A stretch of 64,000 bases of DNA from Ornithodoros turicata. Lineage: Eukaryota; Arthropoda; Arachnida; Ixodida; Argasidae. Where the stretch lies: the NCBI RefSeq assembly GCF_037126465.1, contig NC_088201.1, positions 22,738,550-22,802,549 of the forward strand. Direction: 5' to 3'. Position numbers and translations under genes: made by a program. Position 1 is the stretch's first letter; every line of letters begins with the position of its first letter. Under the pieces are notes generated by a model. The model had not been told where the DNA came from, did no database searches, and worked only from the letters and a program-made list of their open reading frames with translations. Shown here in pieces: positions 1 to 11,117 of the stretch.

Positions 1-3
1 CTT

Positions 4-399
4 TCATTCATTTGTTAGAGGCGCTGCAATGTCCACAAGAAATGCCATTAAAGCAGCTGTCGCACGCTGTCTAAGATCCCTCCTCGGCCATTCTCCGAGG
101 AGCTTCACTAAGTCTAGAGGGCGGTGGTCCAGCCTTTCCAATGCGGCTCTGAGGTCATTACGTTGAACATTGTATCTGGAGCAGTTAATTAATATATGTT
201 CAGCGTTCTCCAGTCCATTACACGTGAGGCAGTTCGGCGAGTTTACCTTCCCCATCTTGAACAACAGGGCACGGGTGAGAGGGACGTGCAGTCGGAGGCG
301 GTGCACCAATGATTCAATGGCCCGCGGCGTGCGACTCGGAAGACAGAAGCATAAATTCGGCTCGACTCTTGCTAGCAAGCTGGACTCCGCATCAACCAA
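4..399 (-). pseudogene. LINE ORF2 C-terminal end (RNase H-class LINE)
   Basis: Open minus-strand frame of 131 codons ending in a TGA at 4-6. It carries the zinc-binding tail found after the RNase H domain in many R1/I/Jockey-type LINEs: CLTC, then ENAEHILINCSRY (a Cys-x2-Cys ... His-x4-Cys arrangement). Upstream there is a run of A on the coding strand followed by unrelated DNA, so the copy is 5'-truncated near 400. The 3' UTR runs off the window. It resembles the tails at 1200-1530 and 12998-13645. Family-level call is firm; the clade is inferred. Confidence 0.75.
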
Positions 400-1025
400 C
401 CATTTTTTTTAACTTCAAGTGTTTCGGAGTAGCCGGCTCCTGTCTTTTGTAGGAGCCGCCATCTCCATATTTTTCTTTTTATTCAAACTCCAACTCATTC
501 ATTTGTTATTGTTTTGAAATATCTCGCATCGCGCATTGTTAAGCTTGGTTTTGACAACTTCCTGTATCATGCCCTTTCTGTAGAGTACATTTTTGAACTA
601 AACCAGCTAGTTTCTATTGTTCACCTTAATAGGCACTCTTCAGAAACCATACCATAAAGGAGGTTGTCAAATCGAAGTCCAACCGCGTGATGCCAGAAGC
701 ACTACTCATGATAGAAGTTCAAAAACTGTGACAAACCCGCGGGTTTGTCACAGTTTTGGAACCTCTATCATCAGCACCTTACGTTTCAAATGTTACCTGC
801 AAATGTTTCTACAAAAATTTGAAGAAAGTTACGTGCCTAACTTGAGTATGTACCAATATAAACGTTCGTAGATTGGGGCAGGTAATAAAGTTTGTGATGC
901 TTCTTAATGTTAATGCACAACATTGAGGCAGAGGACTGAGGCAAGCTGGGGATGAGGATGACACAGATATCGTCAGCAGGACATTCACCCTGACATAAAT
1001 TCAGTGCAACTCCATTAGGCTACGT
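400..1025. other. No gene seen; contains one strong palindrome
   Basis: Short frames here are not protein-like. The only structure is the palindrome at 709-770. The stretch TAAGCTTGGTTTTGACAACT near 540 recurs, slightly changed, near 19785, so this is probably part of an old dispersed element. Confidence 0.4.
709..770. repeat. Near-perfect 62-bp palindrome
   Basis: Arms of about 30 bp centred on CCGCGG: TGATAGAAGTTCAAAAACTG ... CAGTTTTGGAACCTCTATCA. Only two arm positions mismatch. There is almost no loop, so it would fold as a cruciform or a tight hairpin. Confidence 0.8.
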
Positions 1026-1532
1026 TGAGTTGAGTTGATAAGAAAAGAAAAAAAAAAATGGAGAAATAGGCACTCATTACGAGAGCTGGCTACTCCAGAT
1101 CACTTAGGAAAACACAAATGGCTATCTACAATAAAACCAATGAGTGACAAAGACTCTCAGTCAGTCACTCACACACAGTGTCCACACACGCTGCCCACAC
1201 AGACTGTCAGTCACACTGTGTCCACCAACTTGGAGTCTGCGCAAAATCGCACAAACGCCTGCAGGGCGTGAAACTGATGGTCGGGTGTCCAAGGGCCCAG
1301 AACCTTAACGACATCAAATGGTCTGCCATCCAGTCGAGCTAAGGAAGCTTGTAGAGATTATCTGTGCTGCTGATACCGTGGACAGGATAATAAATATGTT
1401 CAGTGTCCTCAACAGTGCCACAGGTGCCAGCACAGTTGGGTGAATCCGCCTTTCCAAGCTTGTGAAGAAGACGTCGGCTGTAGGGCACGTCGAGGCGGAG
1501 CCAGTGGTAAAGCATTAGGCTCCGTTGTGTGG
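1026..1532 (-). mobile_element. LINE-E 3' end: ORF2 tail plus 3' UTR
   Basis: Read on the minus strand, 1532-1200 encodes a decayed LINE zinc tail: RLRLDVPYSRRLLHKLGKAD, then NCAGTCGTVEDTEHI, then VVKVLGPW. This parallels the tail at 12998-13645. Frameshifts and stops interrupt it. The 3' UTR (1026-1200) ends in a T-rich/A-rich junction and is homologous to 25612-25982. A TCAG/TGAG microsatellite lies in the UTR. Confidence 0.65.
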
Positions 1533-1534
1533 AA

Positions 1535-1689
1535 ATATAGTTGCAAACGTAGTTAAAAGTACTTTTCCGTAGCTACAGGTGTAGTTTAACTACTTCCTCT
1601 AAAAAGTAGTGTGTTAGTAGTTTCAATGACTTTTTGAACAAGTAGTTGTAGTTTAACTATACTTCGAGAGTAGTTAGTGCCCATCACTG
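1535..1689 (-). mobile_element. hAT-type transposon terminus (one end only)
   Basis: The minus strand begins CAGTGATGGGCACTAACTAC at 1689, followed by repeated GTAGTTTAAC/GTTAAACTAC subterminal motifs. A CAG-start terminus with dense short subterminal repeats is typical of hAT elements. The other end is missing, apparently cut at the LINE-E junction near 1535. Confidence 0.5.
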
Positions 1690-2869
1690 CGTAATACGAT
1701 GTGCTATCCGACATTGTCTCGATTTTCCCTATGGAATAGGTTAGCTACCTCATTCACAATTGGCTCCCACGCGCCTCGTAGTAGTCTTGTTGTGACTTTA
1801 TATGTGAAGGCTCCAGTTCTCCTGTCATGCTTTCTGGAAATCTTTTGGTGTGGACCGTCAAGCACCCGATTCGGTCGAATCGTCGTCACTCTCCAGTTTT
1901 GGGAACAAAGAGATGTTACAAGATGCTATATTTGCCGCCAGGCATTTTGTTCTTTGCCTAAAACAGTTCCTTTTTAGGGCGGTGTGAGCAGGGGTAGTGA
2001 CTAGTGAATCAGCTTACCCGAGGTTGTGCCATAGTTCTGGCCATTCGCGACCAACATCTCTTCTTGGTCGCCTCACAATGGCGCACCAGAGGAACGCGTC
2101 TACTGTTGAGCGTGTAGAATTTAATCTCGATGTATAATATCCTGATGCCAAACACAGGCGTGTTTTTTGCCTTGCTCTCTTACGATACTCTTTGCGGGCT
2201 CTTCCAACCATTTCGACTGGCCCTTTGTGTCTGTGGTGACATAAAAGTCTGACCGAACTTAATGCAGATTCTTTGATGATGTTGTTATTGTCAGGAATCG
2301 CGGGATCGGCGAACAGCACGAACACACAGCCAGCATAACGCGTCTGTTAAGCGCCGCGTTCCGCCATGGTCCACGCTGATCAGCGTACTAGCCACTCAGC
2401 CTGCACTATTGACACCTAGGGTAAGAACCTTGTGTCCTTCGAGGTCAAATCTCAGTCAGCATAGTCTGAGAAACTTCCAATAGTGGCGAGTTTTAGAGCA
2501 GATCGGAAGCACTCCACTAAAACGATACGACAAAGGAAGCTGTTAGATCCAAGTGCAGCAATGTGATATCAGTCATTTAAAATGAAAAGCACGACTGGCT
2601 TATCGTGTTTTCGAAACCGTTATCGCGAACATCTACATCTTCCGATCTACTAAAGCTCGTTAGTACGCTTCCCATGAGATCCCGGAAAATACTCTCACCG
2701 AAGAAACAGAAAAGGAAGAATCTTCCAAATCCATTCCCGTTCTTCTTTCAGGCTACTTGTAATGGATTTTCTGGCTTCGATACATGAACGATCCTATACG
2801 CCTCATGCAGCATTAACGAGGTTCCAGCACACGCAAAACATTTTTTCGATTCGCCCACTGATGTTAACA
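1690..2869. other. No recognisable gene or element
   Basis: I see only short, low-quality open frames on both strands and no terminal repeats. A 103-codon minus frame (2014-2325) has no recognisable motif and an arginine-rich composition that looks like chance. Confidence 0.35.
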
Positions 2870-3256
2870 TAGATATTTCCTTTCTTTGCGCATATCCTGA
2901 CAGAATGCCGTGCATACCATGCCATGCGGGAAACCCATCTTCCCCACGCCAGGCCTGGTATACTGACGGACGTCCTCTTCCCCGAAGGTTCTTGTGCGGA
3001 ACGACTTTCAAAAACTCGCGGCCTCGTGCGCTTTCTCCAAGCAACGGGCCTAGCGGGGAGACCACTCTAGTGCACCTCTCACCTACAGTGTGCTTCCGTC
3101 CCATCAGTACCGGTCATCCTGCTTCTACATCACTTTGAAGTCCTCAACTCCCCTTTCTCCCACCTCCTTTTCCTCCTCCTCCTCCTCCTCCTCCTCCTTT
3201 TTTTTTTTTGGCTATAGTCGTGACGATGCCCACTTGAGTGCGGCCAACAACGGCAA
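2870..3256 (+). mobile_element. LINE-D 3' end (C-terminal tail plus 3' UTR)
   Basis: The plus-strand frame reads ECRAYHAMRETHLPHARPGI, then DVLFPEGSCAER, then RFLQATGL. This aligns residue by residue with LINE-D copy 1 at 40420-40585 (ECGAYHSAREAHLPYSSSGT ... DILYPDGSYAER). The 3' end TAGTCGTGACGATGCCCACT at about 3222 matches the LINE-D and SINE1 3' tail. Strongly 5'-truncated. Confidence 0.7.
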
Positions 3257-3286
3257 GCTACCTCGACACCCCCCCCCCCCCCCCCT
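3170..3286. repeat. TCC microsatellite, T-run and poly-C tract
   Basis: (TCC)n at about 3170-3198 followed by a T-run, then a C-run near 3269-3285 at the LINE-D 3' boundary. The arginine-rich minus frame and serine-rich plus frame here are artefacts of these repeats. Confidence 0.85.
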
Positions 3287-5423
3287 TTCTTTGAGGCTTC
3301 TATTTCTGTTTCGAAGTACAAAAGAACACAGGAGACAGTGTTTCGGCAAACCTGCTTATCGCATGAGCAAGGAAACGCACCTTTCTTATTCCGCGGACAT
3401 GACACGAAAGGTGAGTAAAAAACCGAAACACAAAAGGAAGCAACCCTATAGTTAAAGTTACCTGTTAGTTAGTTAAGTTGCTGTCTATGCAGGAGGGAGA
3501 TGCGGTTTTATGCGTACGTCAAACAGTGGAAGGGGTTTGCGCTACTTGCTTCCGTTGAACATCAGCATGCGTCAAAGCACGAACTGCCGAAGCCCTAAGG
3601 TCAGCGATACAGAAGCAGCTGTTACCCTGTTTCACTTTTCAGACAATTCGGAAAAGGCCACCTGTTCCGCCGCCGATAGCAGACATCTGCCCTTATGGTG
3701 AGATGGGATTTAAAAATTTTAATTCTTCGTCCTGCAGTTGGCAGCGGAATTGTGTTGCGTTGCGTTCAAATATGTGCGGAAGAAAACACGCACCTAAAGA
3801 GGCGAAAAGCTCCGTCGATGCATGTAAATATGTGAATGAGGTAAACAGAGCTGGGGTGTATAATAGGGCCTTACAGGCGAACCGCAACCCGTTTTAACCC
3901 AGGGAGAAAGAGTGTGTGCCACGTTTGACAGAATTCGTTCTTGAAGCGGCCAGACTGAAAATAATGTAGAGGATATTTACGGAAATAGAGCGAGTAACTG
4001 TTCGCAAAGGAATATCTTGCGAGGCAGGTACATTTAAAGATAGACGCAGATGGTTGCACAAACGATCGTGTGGAGCCATAGAGCAACATGTAATTCGGTT
4101 AACAACGTCAAAAACTGGGCTGTTTCGTGCTGCATTAAAACGGAATTGCTTTGTCAGTCCAGTGCTCGTGTGGTGTCTTGTCTGTTCGGTGTTTCACCTT
4201 GCACTGGGATTTTATCGATTTTAATGTAATTCGGATTTTTTAAGTAGGTGTGGTTTTGTAACAAAGCAAAAAAAATACAAATAAAAAAAAAGGAGAGGGA
4301 GAGGCTGATGGGGTGCACTATAAGAGCTTCTGCTTATTGATGAGAATCTTTATCTTTCGAGTGTCGTAAGGCAACTATAATGGTGGGCCAGGGTCCTGCT
4401 TGCGGTGGAAAATAACAGACGATTACCATTCAAAACGCGTGCACCTGTGATAATTGTTTACATTATTCAAATATAAACAATTATTCACCTGGGATCGACA
4501 CCTGCAACCGATCTACTATCTTTTTCTCGTTCGATCGGACTTTGTGTGCGCAAGAAAACGGTCACACACATTTCATAAATATTTAATCTAATCGTCACCG
4601 ATTACTAGCACACGCCCCGGTAACAAAGGTAGCGAAAACAAAGTGTACAAGTGTGTACAAGCAGAAAAATGTAAGAAAGGTGGATACTGCAATATGTCGT
4701 AATGAATAGGCCGGACATGGGCCGGCGTAGGTACTAGCGGCATAATGTTTTGTTTCACGCTTCTTTGTCTTCTCTTTCTTTCTGTATTATTATTTGTTTT
4801 TGTACGTCGCTAGTCTGTCCGGTTACAGCTACAAGCAGTGTAGTTCAGAAGATAGGGCGCAGCTTTCTCCTTTTTCTAGCAGTACTTCCTACAGTAACTA
4901 GAGGAAGAAAATGTTGTGGGGGCTTCACTGCATGCACATGTATAGGGAAAGTATATCAGAAAAAATGTACGTCAGCCCCTTTGAGGGGATCATTCGTGAC
5001 TTTGACGGAAATCACTGCAACATCTCGAAATTGCTCGGTGACTGAGAAAAATCGTTACCGACCTGGATGATGAAAGGCCGTCGAGAGATTGTATTGGAGG
5101 AAATCCGGCTTTATAGGTTGGAAGTCTCACCGATCACTTATCAAGTGTGAAAGCAGCCGACGGTTGTACCGACCTCGATAGTCCTTTTAAGGAAATCCGC
5201 AGTATGGCACATTATTTCTAGGGAAACGCTGTTGCAGCGCATTTCGGGACCGAGTAAGATTGCCTCAGTAAACGATTGTTCTTCGTGGCGGGTATCTTTC
5301 TTTTGGCATCTTTCTTTCGGGTCGAATGCGGAACGGCGTAGGGGAAACCCACTCATCTTCATGCATGGAGAAGGGTCGCTTTTACAGTGTAGACTACGGG
5401 TCAGTCACAACAAATAAATCATG
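3287..5423. other. No gene recognised
   Basis: Short frames only. Small features are an A-rich run at 4265-4295 and an imperfect inverted repeat at about 4447-4483 (arms like GTGATAATTGTTTA). The Cys-containing 106-codon frame at 4750-5070 starts with a hydrophobic run that could mimic a signal peptide. It has no family match I know and no supporting context. Confidence 0.3.
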
Positions 5424-5492
5424 ACTGTGGCCTGGGGTAATTCACCGCTTGAGAACAGTACACTACCCCATTACACGCGAAACATGAGATGT
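5424..5492 (-). mobile_element. LINE-A 3'-terminal fragment
   Basis: On the minus strand it reads GTAATGGGGTAGTGTAC, then GCGGTGAATTACCCC. This matches the LINE-A tail at 49645-49700 (GGGGTAGGGTACCGCACCAC, then GCGGTGAAATACCCCAT). Confidence 0.45.
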
Positions 5493-5795
5493 GAAATATG
5501 AAAATGAAGTTATGTGCAAGTACAACTCTTGAACTCCCCTGGGACAATCCCAAACTATTATAATGGCTGCGTAAATAAGTTAGATACGTTCTTCCGAAAT
5601 GAAAAAATAAAGTTGGTTTGGCTGTCGGGGACTAGTTAGTTGCCAAAAGAGCTGGGAACCTCAAAACGAAACCGAAACTTCTGAAGGTCCCCTCTCCAAC
5701 CTCCCGTACCATGCGTGATGTCACCGGTAGTCTCGTGCCGGCCACCGGCTGTTTTCCGGGCACTCGCTTTGTAACTTCTTCGTGCCACACGCAAG
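5493..5795. other. Nothing recognised
   Basis: Unique-looking spacer between two LINE fragments; no frame or terminal repeat that I can support. Confidence 0.3.
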
Positions 5796-6622
5796 TACCA
5801 CAGTGGCGGTGGTGATGTGATAAAGAAAATAATGGATGTGTGAGTCAGTGGCGGCAAAGTGGGACTTGGCTACCACAGGACGCCTATACACGGTGAATAC
5901 AAACAGGTGTACAAACAGTGAACGGGTTAAAGTGATGGAATACAACATGTAGTTAAAAAGTTTCAAACGAAAGTGTAAAATGTCAAACAAGAAGAGGATC
6001 ACTGGCAGAGCACACAAAGCACACACTTAGCAATTCATAGAATGTCCATAAGCCCAGTTGCAGGTAAAAAAAAAAAAACCCTGAAGTCTTGCAGTGTTAA
6101 CGTATTTTCGACACCTGATGAGGTGTTCTGCGTCCTCTACAACACCACACTAACTGTAGTTCGGAGAGCCACACTTGCCCAGTTTGAAGAGATGTGCTGT
6201 ACGGTACATTGAGCCTTTATCGTTTTTCGCGTGAAGTAAGGTGGTGCTCGAAAGCGTATCTCTGGGTCGACCTCGTAAAGGAGCGAATCCCGAGCAGATT
6301 CTGTTAGCCAGGTGGTGCTGCACATCTGTTGCTTGAGTTCGCTCAGCATTCTCCCCACGTCACCCTTGGTGAAGTAAATGGGCATCACCTGGACGAGCCT
6401 AAGTTGAAGAGCCCGGCGTGCAGCAGCGTCCGCAGCCTTGTTGCCTGCAATACCACAGGACTAGGGACCCACTGCAATCGGACGTCATGATCCTTTAAAA
6501 CTGCAGCATGGTATGTGTGCAAGACGTCTTGTGCTGCTGATGACAGAGATCCCGTAGTGAACATGGAAGACAGAGTCTGTAATGCGCACCGTGAGTCGCT
6601 AGGTATGATCCAGTGAGCAACT
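5796..6622 (-). mobile_element. LINE-F 3' part: RNase H remnant, zinc tail, 3' UTR
   Basis: The minus strand shows a decayed RNase H domain (SDSRCALQTL near 6600, the DSR-A-L active-site block, then LQWVPS near 6470). After a frameshift comes a linker frame (6137-6388) and a zinc-tail remnant, CGVVEDAEHLIRC, near 6110-6150. The 3' UTR ends in TATCACATCACCACCGCCAC near 5805. UTR copies recur at 22986-23095, 36765-36992, about 48730-48815 and 56415-56540. Confidence 0.7.
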
Positions 6623-7974
6623 TAAGATCGAGAGTGGATAAAACTTAGTGGCATGTGACCCCGTCGTCGAGGCAGAAACGTACGTTACACAGTTTGACAG
6701 AAACACACACGACCTCTAGGTCGTGTATGCAGGCTCCAACAGCTCCCCATATAGCCCATAGTTTGAGATAATTCACACAACACTGGGCACACGACCAATG
6801 AAATTGCGACGTGGTGGATATTATACACAACCAGTCGGCCAATCAGGAGCTTCAATGTCTGGCTGGCCTTTCGGCCGGTCCTGGCTACCATCGACTTCTA
6901 CTGGATTTCGGGCCTGCTGCCGTTATTCGGTATTCAAAATAACTAAAGCGATTCTTGGGTAAAATAAAGATTTATTTGATACAAAGCACTGATTCAAAGA
7001 TCTGATACATGGGTGCATTGTGCGTACAGAGCCCACTGCGTTGCTGACACACTGGGACAAAGTTCGAACATGAAGCAGAACGAACACACCGTTCAACTCC
7101 TCATACCGAGCCAGTCTCATGCGCGCGTACCATTTCATGATGATCATCTTCCTTCGCTGCTTGCGGTGCATCCATTATAGCGAAGCGAAAAGCGCTTGAG
7201 TGGTACGTAACCCCGTCTTTGCGTTGACAGTCCTCGAAATCCAACGGCGCCCGAACTTGTTCTTCACGCTCCAACTCATGAAGCATTCCGGTACCGCAGT
7301 TGATAGATTGTTCGTGGGATAATAGTTGTGTCCAGAAACAGCACAACACGTGTAGACTCACAATGATGGACGAATAAACCCGCGAGCATATTTATGCAAA
7401 CTATTCTGTCGATTGACACCACCGAACACAGGAGGACGACATGCCGACCGTGCTATTTCGAAACTATGCTGAAACGGCTGAAACGGCCGAGACGCTGCAC
7501 GCACATACACGCGTACAAAATGCTATTTCAAAACATTCTCGACCAATCGGAGCATGCGCACGGTCTCGGCCAATGGGCTTGGCTTGCAACGTGGTGTATG
7601 GGCGCAGTGGTACATACTCTACAGCCGCGTCCGCGGGCACCTCAGGAGGACGGTGTATGTTTCTTGTCACGTGCACTTTTGTCCCCCCCCCCCCTCACTC
7701 CCGCCTTGTAGACCCCTGTGCAGAGTAGGGGGCGCCTCCCTTGGTCTTAGCTTAACGTTGGTCGAGTAAATGCTATGGATATGGTCGTTTCTGTAAATGC
7801 TCCGAGCGTGTTTGGCCGCCGCTGCGCGTGCTGCTCTCACGCTCCGTACTGCGTTGTACGCTTCTCTCCGCAGTTAACGCATCTTGGTTTACGACGCGCC
7901 GTGCAGGTTTTAAAGTGGTGCGCTCCCGCGCAGATCTTACAGTTTTGTGTTTACCTGCCATCCCTTGCATAAAC
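6623..7974. other. No gene recognised
   Basis: Frames of 60-105 codons overlap on both strands without motif support. A poly-C run sits at 7682-7694. The region 7460-7700 is GC-richer than its surroundings but has no identifiable promoter or exon. Confidence 0.3.
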
Positions 7975-8461
7975 AACTACTACTACTTTATTTTAATTAT
8001 GAATGACCATATCTCTGGCGCTGAAAACATCGGAGTCGGAAGAACCACGTATTCTGTTACCACATGCGTCGTAAATCCCAGACTGTCTTCCTCCGGCAAG
8101 GCATGACCGGGACCAAATGTCAGGATGACGCTAGACTTATGGTAGGGCGTGGAAGAACCATCGTCTTCTCTCTTGTACACAATTTCCCATCTTACTGCAG
8201 TAACCCCGTAAGGCTGAAAGTATTCCGCAGTAGCTCTTCTTCAGTGTACAACCTTGGGATGTTTTCCCATTCATCGTAAGTAGGGATCCGGTACTGAAGT
8301 TTGAAATAAACAACTGAAATTGAAATAAACAACTGAATTGAATTGAAGTTTGTACGACGATTCAAGCCACAGTTGACAACTGCAGAGGAGATCTACGAGG
8401 GTGGTTCCATAAGTTTCCGGCCCGACCAACTTTTAATAGTCATAGAGACGAAACAAGTGTA

Positions 8462-9862
8462 TCACTTTTCGACATAGTCACCCTTAACTTCGATGCACTT
8501 TTGACACCTTTCAACCAGCATTCTTATACCCTTGAAAAGATAGTCCGAAGTTTTGTCCGCAAAATGCTGGAAAACTGCCTCTTGCATCTCACTATCGTTT
8601 TGAAATCTCCGTCCTCTGAGATCCCTCTTCAAGTTTGAGAACAGGAAGTAGTCACTCGGTGTCAAGTCTGGACTGTAGGGTGGGTGGTGGATTTCTTCGA
8701 AGCCGCACTCCTTCGTGCAGCCTTGGCAACAGAAGCCGTGTGGACAGGGGCATTGTCCCGGAGCAACAGGACACCTCGACTCAACCTGCCGAGCCTCTTT
8801 TCCTTGATGGCGTCTCGCAGTCGGTGCAGGAGTGAAGCATAATAAGTCGCATTCCTCTCTTGTTCCTCATTGTTCCTCTCTTTGAAGTCGATGAGGAGGA
8901 TCCCGCCACAATCCCATTTTTTCTTTATTCACATCACATGACATCACATCACAATCCCAAAATATTGTTGCCATGATGGATTGTGTGACCTTGGCTATTC
9001 TTGGGGGTGCTTCTCCTGGTTTGTGCCATTCCATCGACTCCTTTTTCGAAAGGGGATCATAGCAGAGCACCATAGTCTCATCCCCTATGACAATTGACTT
9101 CAATATTTCTTCTTCGTTCTCTTGACAGAGCTCCAAAAACTCTTTGGCACAGACGACGCGCTGTTGCTTTTGAACTGACGAGAGAAGTCGTGGCACCCAT
9201 CTCGCACTGACCTTTTTCATGTGAAGGCCCTCCCCGATGATGCGAAAAACGGTTGTTTTGGAAAGCCCCAGCCTTTCTGAGATTTCCTTCACCTTCAGAC
9301 GCCTGTCGCTCAACACTTCCTCCTCGACAAGAGACAAATTTTCTCGTGTCACCACTTCACTGGACGACCATCGCGTGGATCATCTTCAATGGACTCTCGC
9401 CCCAGTCGAAACTGCTTAGCCCATGAAAGGTGATGAAAGATGAAAGTCACTGAAAAAGTTAGCCAACTGTAGGACTCGAACACACATCTTCTGGATTGCC
9501 GGTCCAGGGCTCTACCAATTGAGCTAAGCTAACACGCCTTCTCAGCGACTTCCAGGGTGCGTCATCTGAAGGGACAAACCAGCCACTCTCTCTCACTCAT
9601 CCTCCTTTCACTCTTACATTTTTGCTCACTCATACACACATTCATACGACGGGACCGACGCAGGCGGCAACTGATGAACATCAGTTCTTTCATGCTTAGC
9701 CCGTTGTGTACGACGGAGAGGCTTCCCTGTACACGTTGTCCAGTCGCGCTTTAATTTCTCTAGGCGAAAGTCCCTCTTTTGTCAAGAATTTTATCACAGT
9801 GCGGTACTCGGTTTTTTCCATTTGAACTGAAGAGTGCACCCTGGCTGTTTGAAATGCCGCTC
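8462..9862 (-). pseudogene. mariner transposase (broken by SINE and frameshifts)
   Basis: Minus-strand order: N-terminal paired-type helix-turn-helix (MEKTEYRTVIKFLTKEGLSP at about 9860-9720), the SINE insertion, then the second HTH (VKEISERLGLSKTTVFRII), WVPRLL, the first catalytic block GDETMVLCYDPLSKKESMEW, then MATIFWD. The C-terminal block is PSDYFLFSNLKRDLRGRRF to KGDYVEK, ending near 8465. The first Asp (GDET) is kept. The frame is lost after MATIFWD, so the second Asp block is hard to see. A DDE/D transposase would cut and paste the element by its TIRs; this copy cannot. Confidence 0.88.
9423..9692 (-). mobile_element. SINE2, tRNA-derived, inserted in mariner 1
   Basis: Bounded by a perfect 10-bp duplication, TGCTTAGCCC, at 9413-9422 and 9693-9702. 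On the minus strand it holds a tRNA-like block: A-box TTAGCTCAATTGG, a CTGGA/TCCAG anticodon stem with loop CCGGCAA, and B-box GTTCGAGTCC. The 3' end is a TTTCATC-type repeat. About 150 bp precede the tRNA part, so it may be a composite. A normal tRNA gene is unlikely: U33 is C, and it sits inside a transposon with retroposition duplications. Confidence 0.8.
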
Positions 9863-10440
9863 TCCAACCGACAAAAGCATGGAGAGGGTTGAGGGTGGTG
9901 CTCCGGCCCTCCAACAGATGGCGCCACGCGTCCTTAATCGCATTTTCAAATTCGCGCGCATTTTCTACCTCGGGCCGGAAACTTATGGAACCACCCTTGT
10001 AGCAGCGCCTATACAGAGGGCACAAGGATAACAACATTTCCTTCTCTTGTGATCCGATGGGATAAAATTTTCCCCTGAGTCGCATGCATGATATCCTTCG
10101 CAATCAGATTGGGGTTCACTTTCCAGAAACATTTATCTAGATATTTAAAAGAATTCCCTTCAAAATTATGGGAATGGCCGTAGTTCGATTATTCTTTATG
10201 TTACCACTTGAAAGTGCAGATGGTCAATCTCGATCTCATCCGTTGCAGCAGGATCCAGCAGAGTTTCGTCTTCAGCATGAGCAACTGTGTCCTCAGAAGG
10301 GTCATCGTCCTCTGTATCCTCTCTGGGACGTTTCAACCTTTGCGCCTCGTTCGTTAGACATGGTTGTTCCAGCACCGGAGTGGTAGCCTCAGTTCTGACC
10401 GGCGTTGGCGTTTGCTGAGCCATCACGAGTTCAGCCAAAG

Positions 10441-11117
10441 CAGCACGCCGTCGTCGAGATGCGATGACCGAGTCGGTTACGATGTGCCAAAATCTGAAAC
10501 CTAGCTGTGAGTCGCAAAATAATTTACGGAGCAGAGAAAATTACGTTCGCTTGGAGCAAAAACTTCTTCCACAGCGCCGAAGAAACGCTACTCCTCATAC
10601 CTTTTTTGCTTCTGTTCTTCTGAACAACAGTGCTGAATGTTTTGTCCCATAATTTTAATGACCGCAATTTTAAATCAAGACCGTAATGAACGGCGCACAA
10701 CTTGCTTATATGCGCGAATCTTTTGCAACCAAGAGCTTACGTAGCAATCAATAGCACACTCTTGAAAGCAGCATTGATAATTACTAAACGTTACTTCTAC
10801 ACCGTTGAGAAGCTATACGTTTTTACATTCCGTAGTTGCGTGCAACGAGATCCCTGGACCTAATTAACCTGGACAGTGACTTTAATAATCTCTCTATATA
10901 AAGGAGGGGGGGGGGGGGCTTGCCATGATGCAGGTTTCAGCATTCAGGTAATGTCTGTTTTCGTACGCACAGAAAAAAGAAAGAAAGAGAAGGCTAGGAA
11001 ACCGCCACAGAATTTAGAATTGGTCTTTCGCTGCGAAAACTTTCTAACTGTAAAGATACGAAGGTGGCGGTATGGTTACTCGGCACATATATGTAGAAAT
11101 TATTTTAAAAAATCAAT
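10441..11117. other. No gene seen; poly-G tract
   Basis: May include the 5' UTR of the LINE whose ORF1 ends at 10440, but I cannot prove this. A G-run lies near 10905-10918. Confidence 0.3.

Larger units (their letters stand above)
8396..9999 (-). mobile_element. mariner-family DNA transposon 1 (with SINE inside)
   Basis: Terminal inverted repeats agree over about 30 bp: AGGGTGGTTCCATAAGTTTC at the left, its complement GAAACTTATGGAACCACCCT at the right. The element is flanked by TA (8394-8395 and 10000-10001), the mariner target. Without the 270-bp SINE and its duplicated 10 bp it is about 1.32 kb, the usual mariner length. It interrupts LINE ORF1. Confidence 0.92.
7975..10440 (-). pseudogene. 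LINE ORF1 (gag-like) pseudogene split by a mariner
   Basis: ORF1 of an RNase H-class LINE, read on the minus strand. The N-terminal part (10440-10010) starts near MAELVMAQQTP, is acidic and proline-rich, and reaches CFWKVNPNLIAKDIMHAT and HRITREGNVV, which look like the RRM-like region of gag-type ORF1 proteins. Beyond the mariner (8396-9999) it resumes with RIPTYDEWENIPRLYTEEEL, then LTFGPGHALPEE. It ends in a zinc-knuckle remnant, RCFQRQRYGHS, near 8010, where one cysteine has become arginine. Several frameshifts make it non-functional. The protein would bind LINE RNA; the function is inferred from the family. Confidence 0.6.

Noticed and set aside
3130..3405. Arginine-rich protein frame
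   Set aside because: Direct product of the TCC microsatellite and poly-C tract.
9475..9550. tRNA gene (anticodon loop CCGGCAA, possible GGC)
   Set aside because: It lies within an insertion bounded by a 10-bp duplication, has C at position 33, and carries a SINE-type 3' extension. It is a SINE head, not a tRNA gene.
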